Assembly: GCF_933775445.1 (NCBI RefSeq)
Contig: NC_065876.1
Span: forward strand, 22,568,001 to 22,632,000
DNA length: 64,000 nt
DNA from: Argentina anserina
Lineage: Eukaryota > Streptophyta > Magnoliopsida > Rosales > Rosaceae
Direction: 5' to 3'
Positions 11,423 through 21,940 of this stretch are shown one piece after another. The position numbers were made by a program, and so were the translations under genes. How positions within the stretch are numbered: position 1 is the first letter of the stretch; each line of letters begins with the position of its first letter. A model generated the notes under the pieces. It had not been told where the DNA came from and searched no databases. It worked only from the letters and a program-made list of their open reading frames with translations.

Positions 11423-12312
11423 GATTAAATACTTATGACACCCTATATTTTAGGTGTAAAAACAGTTTTTTCCTTCTACTTTCAAATTAAATCTGTCTAT
11501 CATTTAATTCTTATTTTTTAACAGTTATGTCTTTTTTTTAACAGTTTAGTTAATTCCGTTAGTTGACCGTCAAAAAAATCCGTTAAGCCGTTAAAATGCC
11601 TAGAATACTCTCAATTCAAATCAATTTTTTTTCTTTCTTTTCTTATGTATTTTTTATTTTCTCTTTTGGTTTTTCTTGTTTTTAAATTTAATTCATCATA
11701 TGTGCTATCAAATATATATAATTGTAATCAACACAAATTATTAAATTAATTGTAAAAAAGAGGAGAATTAATGACAATTGCTTAAAATCAAGTTGGAAAT
11801 AAATAATTTGAAACTATTTTTGCATCAAAGTATGGATATGATATTAGAAGTCTTTTTTGTCTTAGCATTATAGAAAATAATCAAAATATGTTTGTAGAGC
11901 ATCATAATATAAATGAAGTTTCTAACTGGATTTGAGTATTGACACTCACATGTCATTTTAGGCATTATCCAATTGATTATAAGATGTTTACAATTAATTT
12001 GATAATGTGTGTTGATTACAATTATATATATTTCATAGCACACATGATGAATGAAATTTAAAAACAAGAAAGACAAAAAGAAAGACCAAAAGAGAAAATA
12101 AAAAAGGCATAAGAAAAAAAAGAAAAAAATATGATTTGAATTGGGGGTATTATAGACATTTTAACGGCTTAACGGAATTTTTAACGGTCAACTAACGGAA
12201 TGGACAAAACTGTTAAAAAATAAGAGTTAAATGATATACAGATTAAATTTGAAAATAGAAGGACACAACTGTTTTTACACCTAAAGTATAAGGTGTCACA
12301 AATATTTAATCC
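11423..12312. mobile_element. Foldback MITE with ~330-bp terminal inverted repeats (Mutator-like?)
   Basis: The left arm (about 11423-11757) and right arm (about 11985-12312) are reverse complements over some 330 bp with few mismatches. Shared landmarks are GATTAAATA, TTTAGGTGTAAAAACAG, CCGTTAGTTGACCGT and CCGTTAAGCCGTTAAAATG. The bases TTATGTATAT flank it on both sides (11413-11422 and 12313-12322). A 9-10-bp duplication and long inverted repeats fit the Mutator superfamily. No transposase fits in the ~225-bp centre, so it must depend on another element. Its transcript would fold into a near-perfect hairpin. Confidence 0.8.
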
Positions 12313-15172
12313 TTATGTATATACCAAAGCTAATTAGGACTTGTTTTTTCTCAAAATTACTATCAATTTTTATTTTTTTTTATTGTGAAAAGACTAAATT
12401 GCAAGAATACACCTCTAGAGCAATCTGCTCTAAAAGATGTCAAACTTCGCGCAACATCTCAAACTGAACTAGGCAAATTTGTCTCACAAGAGAGGAGCCA
12501 TGATAATTTTGACCATATGTCGCAACTCGCAAGGGAGCATGCATTAGCAGCAAAATTTGGCTATTTCATCGAAACTGTCTCCACTTTTCTTTATGTCATG
12601 CATAATTTGAAGAATTTCCCAAAAGGGACGAATTACTAATCTTAATTGTCTCTCTTTGTTGACATTCTAGCGGATAATATAATAGCGAATTCTTTTGATA
12701 AACTCACCTTTTGATATCTAAAGTAGATACTTATCAGGAAAAAAAAATCTAAAGTAGATAGAGATAATTTGAGATGAGGTTTACATTCGTCTGTTGTTTA
12801 GACACCTTCTTTCATGTAGGTAGCTCCCCTTCACAATCCAATAATCAATCAGGGCTGGTCGATCTGATAGTTAATTAATTGTCACGGTTGATGTGCATCT
12901 GTGACTACAATGTTAATTATTCATTCATATGAATGCAAGTAACATACATTAATAATGGAACCTCATGTACCACGACGAGGACCACCACCTACTAATTTGA
13001 TAAGTAAAGTGGTGCATCATATTTTTTTGAAAATGAAGTGATGCATCATATAAGAAGATGGACAAGTAATGGTACATGTATATTTAATGTAACGTTGCTA
13101 CCACGCCTTCCTATTAATAATTCGATCTATATATCTATTTAGGATTTGGATTTAGATATGGGAGATTCAATTGGATTGAAACCCTTCTCCACCCTCCCAA
13201 CCAGGTTAGCTACCTTACCACATTACCCTATCTTGTAAGCAATGACAACATGGAAGATCGTCAAGATTGGAGCCTTGGAGGCACATCTTACATCAGCGTG
13301 TCCCCTCCCTTGATTTTCTCGATTACTTAATGGAACTCATTAAGAGTACTCCTCCAAGTTATATATATTTATGTTTGATCAGATAGAAATACACCCGGAT
13401 AAACACCTATACAAAAGGAAAGCTAAGGTAGGGTGATGTTCATGCAGTGTCGTAGAGGACTCTTGGATAGTTATATTGGTGAAGAAAACTATATACGAAA
13501 TAGAAGAATTTTGATGAAGAGATTGCTTACATTAAAGAGTTGGAGGATGACCTCTTTTGCTTCTTCTGGTTTTCTCTAGATTGAATAAATGTACATGACT
13601 GACATGCAAGATCATCCTTTGTTTTTTCTTACTTCGTATTTATTTAAATGACATGAGATATACGAATAATGCTCTATAGAGATAAATTTTTCGTTATGAT
13701 GATGTTAAGTTGCTAATTTATGTACGTGGGCTCTACACACTCGATAATTAACTACAAGATTAGAATCGTTTATTATTTATGTAAGTTTTCAGTTTATCCG
13801 ATTTTGATCACGTAATATAATATTATAACAATATAAAAAATAAAATTATGACAATATAACTTTTAATAGTATCGTGTTTGTTCATTTGGTTGTCACATAT
13901 TGAACACAATTAAATAGCTATTGTACATCAAATCTCTTTTAGAAGAAAATCTTTGTAATTTAATTTGAACTATATAACAATCCTATCCTTGAATGTGTAA
14001 TTGGTTTTGTATTATGAAGTGAATTTTGCTAAAAATTCTGGTCCAATTCGATCAAATTTAGAAAGAAAAAAAAAGGAGTATATACAATGTATTCTTTGTA
14101 AAAGTTCAAAAAAATCCCAAGAATCTTGGCAGTCCAAAATGAGTTGCTATATTCAAAGGCATTGAACACGATGCAATTGCAAACCAAAAAACCACTAGGA
14201 GGAGAAAAAGGTCGGTCGCAAAAATTTCCTCCAATAGTCAAATTCCCACCTACCCGCAATTACTTTGAATATTTATTTCCCAGATTTTTTATTATATTTG
14301 CATTATTTTTTACTTTATTTGTACCCACGCGCCGCGTGGGGTTTAAAATATGTACCAGTGGGATCGGTAGAAGAGATCAAACGGACAAAACAAGTTGAAA
14401 AGTGGCCTGCTTGGTTCCACTGGAAAATCCAATGCTGAGTCCGACTCTGACGACGGCGTCGTTTTGTCCACCCTGTCAATCCCCTCGTGCTCTCTCACAG
14501 CCTATTGCTGGTAAAACGAAACAACACTCGGGAGTCATATTCCGGTAGTCAATTAATCATATCTCAAAATGTACATAAACTATGGTTACATTTAAATCTA
14601 AAAATGGAAGATAAATTTATCCAAAGACAGAAAAGAAGATAAATGATGTTTGTTGTAAATGGCTTACAAAACCTCATTTCAATTATAATTGTACACGATT
14701 GAATACGAAATCACGATTGAGTACATAATCAACTGTTTTAAACGCACTGTTGGATACAAAATTAAATGACCACGTGTATAATTGTTTTATAGTTACTAGC
14801 GTTTCAAATCCAGCTACTTACTAGTGTTTCAAATCCAGCTACTGGACAGTTGAGTATAGAAGCAACTGACAATATGTACGATTCAACATAAATTGAACTG
14901 ATCAGTATATAGTTAATCGTTGTTGAATTTAAGCTCAATGATATATTATATTAACCATTCTTACCAATAGATTATTTGCTTTTCCTCATTATAAGTTCAA
15001 TTGATAGTTTTTTCTCATTATAAGTTCGATTGATACTCATGTATGATCGGGTACAAATTTAACGAAGTGGTGATAAACTAGCCTGAGCGGTTCTTCGTCA
15101 ACCAATTTGGTAACTTTTAATATTAAAATTTATTTTATTCCTGGCCGTTGCTCGCTTCTCCTACTGCTCTGC
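12313..15172. other. Upstream region of the invertase gene, no other gene seen
   Basis: AT-rich. It contains a weak 84-codon frame without ATG at 12385-12639, a small palindrome at 14324-14340 and a short tandem repeat near 14793-14842 (TTTCAAATCCAGCTACT twice). Confidence 0.4.
14324..14340. other. GC-rich palindrome
   Basis: CCCACGC, three bases, GCGTGGG: a perfect 7-bp stem in AT-rich DNA about 1.4 kb upstream of the invertase start. It contains CACGCG/CGCGTG cores of the kind bound by CAMTA or bHLH factors; binding here is only a possibility. Confidence 0.35.
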
Positions 15173-15182
15173 CTATAAATAG
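15173..15182 (+). promoter_or_regulatory. Core promoter (TATA box) of the invertase gene
   Basis: CTATAAATAG, 600 bases before the ATG. A pyrimidine-rich stretch of TCT and CCT follows from about 15200, typical of plant 5' leaders. The leader may contain an intron: a possible donor at 15350 (CAG|GTTCGC) and acceptor at 15727 (CTGGTAG|G) would shorten the mature leader considerably. Confidence 0.6.
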
Positions 15183-15777
15183 GAGTAGTTCTACCAGTGC
15201 TCTCTTTTTCTCTTCTTCTTCCTTTTCCCTCTCCCCCTCCTCTTCCGGTCTCCAGTTCCCCGGCGACCAGCTCCCGGCGACGTTGCCGGCCACTGACCGA
15301 TCTCACCGCCGGAAATTCTCGTCCTTTTCCCTATCTCCCTCTCTCTCAGGTTCGCGCTCTGCAACTCTCCCGCTTCTCTCAAACTGTAACGTGCCTTTTT
15401 TTTTTCCGGCAACGAGGTTCAGATCTGGACTCTGCCACGGATTTGTCGATCTTCTGATCCATCGGTACCTCCATTAACGCCGGTTGGAGCTTCCGATTGA
15501 ATGCGTTGCTCCATTCTCGTCGATCTTGATCTACGCTTTTACATTTCTTTAATCTTTCATTTTTGTTTCCTACTATTATAAACAATCCAAATCTTTTTGG
15601 CACTGAAATTAGTAACCGCAGTAAAAAAAACGGATTCTCATCGCCTTGTCTGCTTCTGAATTACTGGAGCTGTAAAAACTCTCTGTAATTTTTTTTACCT
15701 GATAGTTTGGTACGTTGTGTCTGGTAGGAACTCAGATCTGTTAAAAAGCCATTAGAGCGTTTTGAAGAAGAGAAGAA

Positions 15778-18700
15778 ATGGAGGGACTACGAAATGTGAG
15801 CTCGCATTGCTCCATCTCGGACATGGACGACTACGATCTGTCGAGGCTGCTTGACAAGCCGAGGCTCAATATCAAGAGGGAGAGGTCCTTTGACGAGAGG
15901 TCACTCAGTGAGCTCTCCATTGGCCTCGCCAGAGCTGGATTGGACAACTTTGACAGCTCGTATTCGCCGGGAGGGAGGTCCGGTTTCGACACGCCTGCCT
16001 CGTCCACTCGCAACTCGTTTGAGCCTCATCCCATGGTTGCCGAGGCGTGGGAAGCTCTCCGGCGCTCTCTGGTGTTCTTCCGGAACCAGCCGGTGGGGAC
16101 TATTGCTGCTTATGATCACGCCTCGGAGGAAGTGTTGAACTATGATCAGGTTTAGGCCTTTTTATTCCACTGTATGTTGTGAAGTTTAATGTATTGCCAA
16201 TGCTATTTTTTTTTATGTACATATCAATATCATGCAGTAATGATATGTAGAATCGTGTTAAATCAGTTTTTCCATGACTGATGAAGCCCATGAATATTGG
16301 GGCTTATAGTACTCGTGCTTCGTTACAGTTTTGCATAAGCTCTGCTATTATTTTTCTTGTTATGGAAGTGAAAAGGAAAGATTGGAAACGTGTTTGGCAT
16401 GAAGACTAGATATAAATGGGAGTACATCTTGATATGTTATGTTGTTGTGTGTAGGTTTTTGTGCGTGACTTTGTACCAAGTGCTCTGGCTTTCCTAATGA
16501 ATGGTGAGCCTGAGATAGTGAAAAACTTTCTCTTGAAGACGCTTCAGCTTCAAGGGTGGGAAAAAAGAATAGACAGGTTCAAGCTTGGAGAAGGTGCTAT
16601 GCCAGCAAGTTTCAAAGTTCTTCATGACCCTGTTAGGAAGACAGATACTATCCATGCAGATTTTGGTGAGAGTGCAATTGGACGAGTTGCACCGGTTGAC
16701 TCTGGTTTCTGGTGGATTATATTGCTCCGTGCATATACAAAGTCAACAGGAGATTTATCTCTGGCGGAAACAGAAGATTGTCAAAAGGGCATGAAGCTTA
16801 TATTGACTCTATGTCTGTCAGAAGGCTTTGACACATTCCCAACTTTGCTTTGTGCTGATGGATGCTCTATGATTGATCGTAGAATGGTAAGTTTGCATTT
16901 AATTGTCACAAGCACCTTACAAGCAATTTGCTAATTGGCATACTAAACATTAGTGGCCTTCAGCTAATACAGATTTAATACGAATTTTCCTATAATGTGG
17001 AAGTCAGGATGAAGTTAATATTTTAATCTGTTGGCCATAACCATATCAATCTTTTTGCAAAACTCTTTTGTTTACTTTCCTAATATATTGGCCAGCATCG
17101 TTTATTGCTGGTAGTTTTGATTGAAGAACTTGGTCAACTATTGTCGTGCATCGAAATATCATCAAGAAGAGGTCATAGTAGGTCTCGTTATATCTTTCTT
17201 TGTTTGAGAATGATATCCACATTTATGCCAACTTAAAGTTTCATTTACTTTTCAATGTTCAAGCACACATCTAATTTTATAATTTGATATTGTCAGTTCT
17301 ATTACTATGTAAGGTAATAACTGCAGTGTTACCACAAATGCTTTAGAAATGGAGTCCCTGAATTCACACCTTCCTTTCTACTGTAAACATGAAAAAAAAC
17401 ATTAAACTCACTACAATGATACCTCCAGAAACCTCATCCCAGAATGATTTTGGGCATGATTCTAAAGTTGTAGGCCATAGGTTGGTTGATAGAAGTGCTT
17501 AACCAACTTGGTGCATTAGCTAAGATACAATAGCTTTACAGATCAAAGTGAAGACCAATATGTGATTAGTATCTTTGGGACCAGCATTTATGTAGAAATG
17601 AGATTAAAAAAATTGTGCTTAATCTTTTAGTTCATGGAGTATCTTGTATATAGAAATTGGTGGAACTGTCTGTTAAAAACATAAACTTGCAATTCCTGGA
17701 CATTAATTAGGTTGACATTTATAATGGACATATATAGAAAGATACAAAAGCTAATAAGGAATTACTGAATAAAAATATTGAGTTGTATAAATCTTTGCAC
17801 CGTTCATGTATATATGTCTTTTACTCTTTACTTTTGTGTGGTACATAGTTATTTTATTTCTGCTCTCCGCCAGAGGACTTTATTCGTCAGTGTAATTTTG
17901 ATATACTTTCTCATCTAAATGTTCTAATTAATGGATTATTTTTACAGGGAATATATGGTTATCCTATTGAGATTCAAGCTCTGTTCTTTATGGCGCTCAG
18001 ATGTGCTTGTGCATTGCTAAAACCAGATACAGAAGGAAAAGAATTTATAGACCGAATTTCAAAGCGTTTGCATGCCTTGAGTTACCACATGCGAGGTTAC
18101 TTCTGGCTAGATTTCCAACAATTAAATGACATATACCGTTATAAGACTGAAGAGTACTCACATACTGCAGTAAATAAGTTCAATGTCATTCCTGATTCCA
18201 TCCCAGACTGGGTATTTGATTTTATGCCCACACGGGGTGGCTACTTTATTGGCAATGTGAGTCCTGCAAGGATGGATTTTAGATGGTTTGCTCTGGGTAA
18301 TTGTATTGCAATTCTATCTTCTCTCGCGACCCCAGAGCAATCAATAGCTATAATGGATCTTATTGAAGCTCGCTGGGAAGAGTTGGTGGGAGAAATGCCT
18401 CTGAAAATTGCTTATCCAGCAATTGAAAGTCATGAGTGGCGAATTGTTACTGGTTGTGATCCTAAGAATACCAGATGGAGTTACCATAATGGAGGGTCTT
18501 GGCCAGGTTTGTTCCCCTCTTCTCTTGACATATCATTTGTATAAACTTAATATGGATGATGCATAGAAAGAATGTGACCTTATTCTAAGGGTGGAAAAGA
18601 ACTGATATGTGAATAAGTATTGCCTGTAAAACCTATATGGAGGAAAAAATAAGTGATATATGAATTAACATTGCCAGTAAAAGCTGTATGCAACCAAGAA

Positions 18701-20788
18701 ATCCCATGTGGGCTTTCTGTCTGGTTCAGATTATAGAAGTTTGTCTGTTTAAAGATTTTGACTTTTAGCATCAAATAATTTTTTTTGTTGTCTACTCTGA
18801 ATCTTTGAGTTGCATATGATCAGATTTAAAAAAAAAAAATTAATCATGTTTTTTTTTAAAACTTTTTTCCTTCTTTCTGGAGTTTTACACGACCTTTCTT
18901 GTTGTCACAAATCATAATTAAAAGATTGCTTGCCTAAGATTCAGGAATGAGAAAAAATCTACTAATTTGGTGCCTGTAAAAGTGTAAATCTTTTCTAAAC
19001 ATGATTTTCTCCTCCTTGTACCCTTCCTCTGCCAGTTTATGCTTTTCTGCTTTTTACTTTTACTCGATGCATTTGAACTTTTGAAGTGTTGCTTGTAGCT
19101 GACTTGACATAAAGTGTTGGTTTTCATCATCTCCTGCTAGCTTATTTCCTGGGGTGAATTTTTTTTAAGGTTTTGTTTTTCATGATGGATTAATATTGGG
19201 GTCTAGTGTTTTTATTTTAGGTTATTTATTTATTTATTATTATTTAAGAAGGATTGATATTGGGACCCAGCCTTTTTTTTTGGCATTATCTGAAGCAGTA
19301 TAATTATGGCCTTGGTGATACTTAATGTTGATTTAGGCAAAATGCTTTTAAATGCAATTATTTAGTATAAAACATTAGTGATCCACCATCTTTTCGTATG
19401 GGTTGTTGATATACCTACAGTAAACTGGTTCACAAGTAAGTTGATAATATTAATATTTCATTTTGAAGCTAGTCTTTAAGCCTTTTTTTTTGGCATTATC
19501 TGAAGCAGTATAATTATGGCCTTGGTGATACTTAATGTTGATTTAGGCAAAATGCTTTTAAATGCAATTATTTAGTATAAAACATTAGTGATCCACCATC
19601 TTTTCGTATGGGTTGTTGATACACCTACAGTAAACTGGTTCACAAGTAAGTTGATAATATTAATATTTCATTTTGAAGCTAGTCTTTAAGAGTTGTTGTT
19701 AAAACATATGCTCAAAATTTCACATTTGAAGTCTGAAAATCACTTCTGTTTTTGTGATTTTGATAAGGAAAATATTTATTTGCAAATGAAACAGCCAGAC
19801 TATTAGTTGATTTCTCATAGTTAAAAAAAGTTGAATTTCTTTTCCAAGCAGGGTTGCATTGTGATTGTTCAAATTTTATTTCTATATGGGTACCAGATCC
19901 TTTCTAAATATGTTCGTTAGAGCTTTCCTTGTTGGATACATGCTAAGAATCAGAAACCTGGTTTGATCGTTGCTAATTTACTGGTTATATTTGTTTGACA
20001 ACAGTAAAACCATATATTGTTTCAATTATCAACATCATATCTTTGCTAGTGTACTAAGAGATGATCTCACATTCTCCCCTTTTCAGATAGTGTATGGGTT
20101 AGCTTTCTAGTGTCTACTGTTAAGCATGTATATAATAGTCATGTTCAGTAAAACTGCATCCTTCTAGTTGAACCACTTGGTCATAGTTTAGTCATACGAT
20201 GTATACCCTCTTTTTTAGCTCAGCTTGGCGGCAGGGAACTTTCTTTCAACCTCAGGAGTTTTTCTTTAGAAAAAAAAAAACCAATGTTCTTTAATTCTGT
20301 AATCTCTTCCCCTATTTGTTTTATCTCATATCTTTCCATGTAAACATCATGCAAGTTCCTGGCATTACAATCTTATTTCTTTGGGTGTTTTGATTGTTTT
20401 GCTCCTCATTTTGGAAGGTTTTCATTAAATATTTCTTGACTGCTGGTTTTTTCTTTGTTGGAACTTTTTTTTTCCCTTTCACATTCGTGCAGTGCTTTTA
20501 TGGATGCTAACGGCTGCCTGCATTAAGACGGGACGACCACAAATCGCAAGGAAAGCAATTGAGCTTGCTGAGAGTCGTCTGCTAAAAGATTCTTGGCCAG
20601 AATATTATGATGGGAAGCTAGGGAGATATATTGGCAAACAGGCAAGGAAGTACCAGACATGGTCAATAGCTGGATATTTGGTTGCAAAGATGATGCTAGA
20701 AGATCCATCGCATTTGGGTATGATCTCACTGGAAGAGGACAAGCAAATGAAACCTGTAATTAGGAGATCATCATCGTGGACATGCTGA
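15778..20788 (+). CDS. Alkaline/neutral invertase, cytosolic (beta) type
   Basis: Cytosolic enzyme that splits sucrose to glucose and fructose at neutral to alkaline pH (GH100). Four exons: 15778-16149, 16455-16886, 17948-18506 and 20493-20788, all with GT-AG introns (phases 0, 0, 1). They give 552 aa, close to the 551 aa of Arabidopsis CINV1, which it follows along its whole length. Matching blocks include [97 protein letters not shown] and [19 protein letters not shown]. There is no transit peptide, and the four-exon layout fits the beta (cytosolic) group rather than the organellar group. The N-terminal phosphorylation region around SFDERS is kept. No defect is visible, so it is probably functional. 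Confidence 0.95.
19271..19690 (+). repeat. 210-bp tandem duplication in invertase intron 3
   Basis: Positions 19271-19480 and 19481-19690 are almost identical; the one difference noticed is ATACCTAC versus ACACCTAC. The near identity points to a recent event. It lies well inside the 1986-bp third intron and touches no splice signal. Confidence 0.95.
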
Positions 20789-21940
20789 AAAGTTCATCAA
20801 ATAAAGCTAGAGAGGAAAGTAGCCAAGAAAAAGAAAAGAATAGAGGAAAGGTAAAAGGTGAGAGATACTTGTTATTTCATTGCAAACGCCACACATTCTT
20901 TGGAGGTTTCAATCCTTGTAGGCTTGATTGACAATATGGTTTTGTGTACAATAGCATTTGCTGAGACTAGTTTTTTACTTTCAAATAAAAGATACATTTG
21001 GTCTATTTCTAATTCAAATTTTGATTGCGATGGCCTACGCCACTTCTATGTGCTCACAGGTAATGAGCCCTACACAGGCTGAAATGAAGCTTATCTTTTG
21101 CTTTACATATGAGCAGTCTGGATTGATATTATCTATGTCATATAGTCAGTTTCAGTGATTTCAAGTAGTTTTCTTATTATCTTGGCTACTTTGTCAGGTG
21201 ACATGCTATTTGTCATCGTCTAGAATCCTTGAATTGGAAAGTGGTAATGTTAAAACAAGACCTAATATTGTAGAACTTTGTTATGTTTCAAATGGAAAGG
21301 TCTAACTTCCAGCAATTTGTGTAGTGGGATTGTTTCTCTTTTCTGAGTTCTCAAATCTCAACCATCTCTAAAGTGGGGGCAGGTTTTGGAAGAGTTGAAA
21401 ATAAAAAACTCATTTCCCTTGACCGATATAAATTGAAGCTATCTGGGATGCTCTTAGTTTAGAAGCTTGTTTTAGTTGTAATAAATATAAGGTTGGGGAG
21501 CAAGTACTGATGCTCACAAATATTTATCTATTGATGGCTGCCAGAAGCAAAACTTGTGTTGGGACTTGGGGTGAGTCTTGCAGGGTTTGCTGCATAACTT
21601 TCAGTGTCAAGTTTGCTGTTACTAAACGGATTGCCGAACTACTTTCGATTTACAATTTGCTTTTTCTAGCTTCAATTGTTGAGCTTTACTTGTTATGATA
21701 TAGAAAAATCTATAAGGGAATATTGTGGTCTCGTGTGTTTCATAAGCAGTCTATTCAGATCATCAACCAAGTGATACAAACAGGAAACAGCTCATTGCCA
21801 TTGTGTTTTTGCAAAAGGAGTTTTTGTTTGTTTGTTTGTTTTGCACACAAGATATCTACAGATATCGTTTACATGAAAACCATCTGCAGCACTTCAAAGC
21901 TGATTATTCTTGCGTGTATTCATGAGCAACCAACAGAATT
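20789..21940. other. Region between the convergent invertase and SDE3-like genes
   Basis: Holds the 3' ends of both genes. No further gene is recognised. Confidence 0.5.

Noticed and set aside
11825..12076. 83-codon frame on the minus strand
   Set aside because: It lies in the centre and right arm of the foldback MITE and has no transposase features.
12385..12639. 84-codon frame on the plus strand next to the foldback element
   Set aside because: It has no ATG near its start, no recognised family and no flanking splice evidence; it may be a chance frame.
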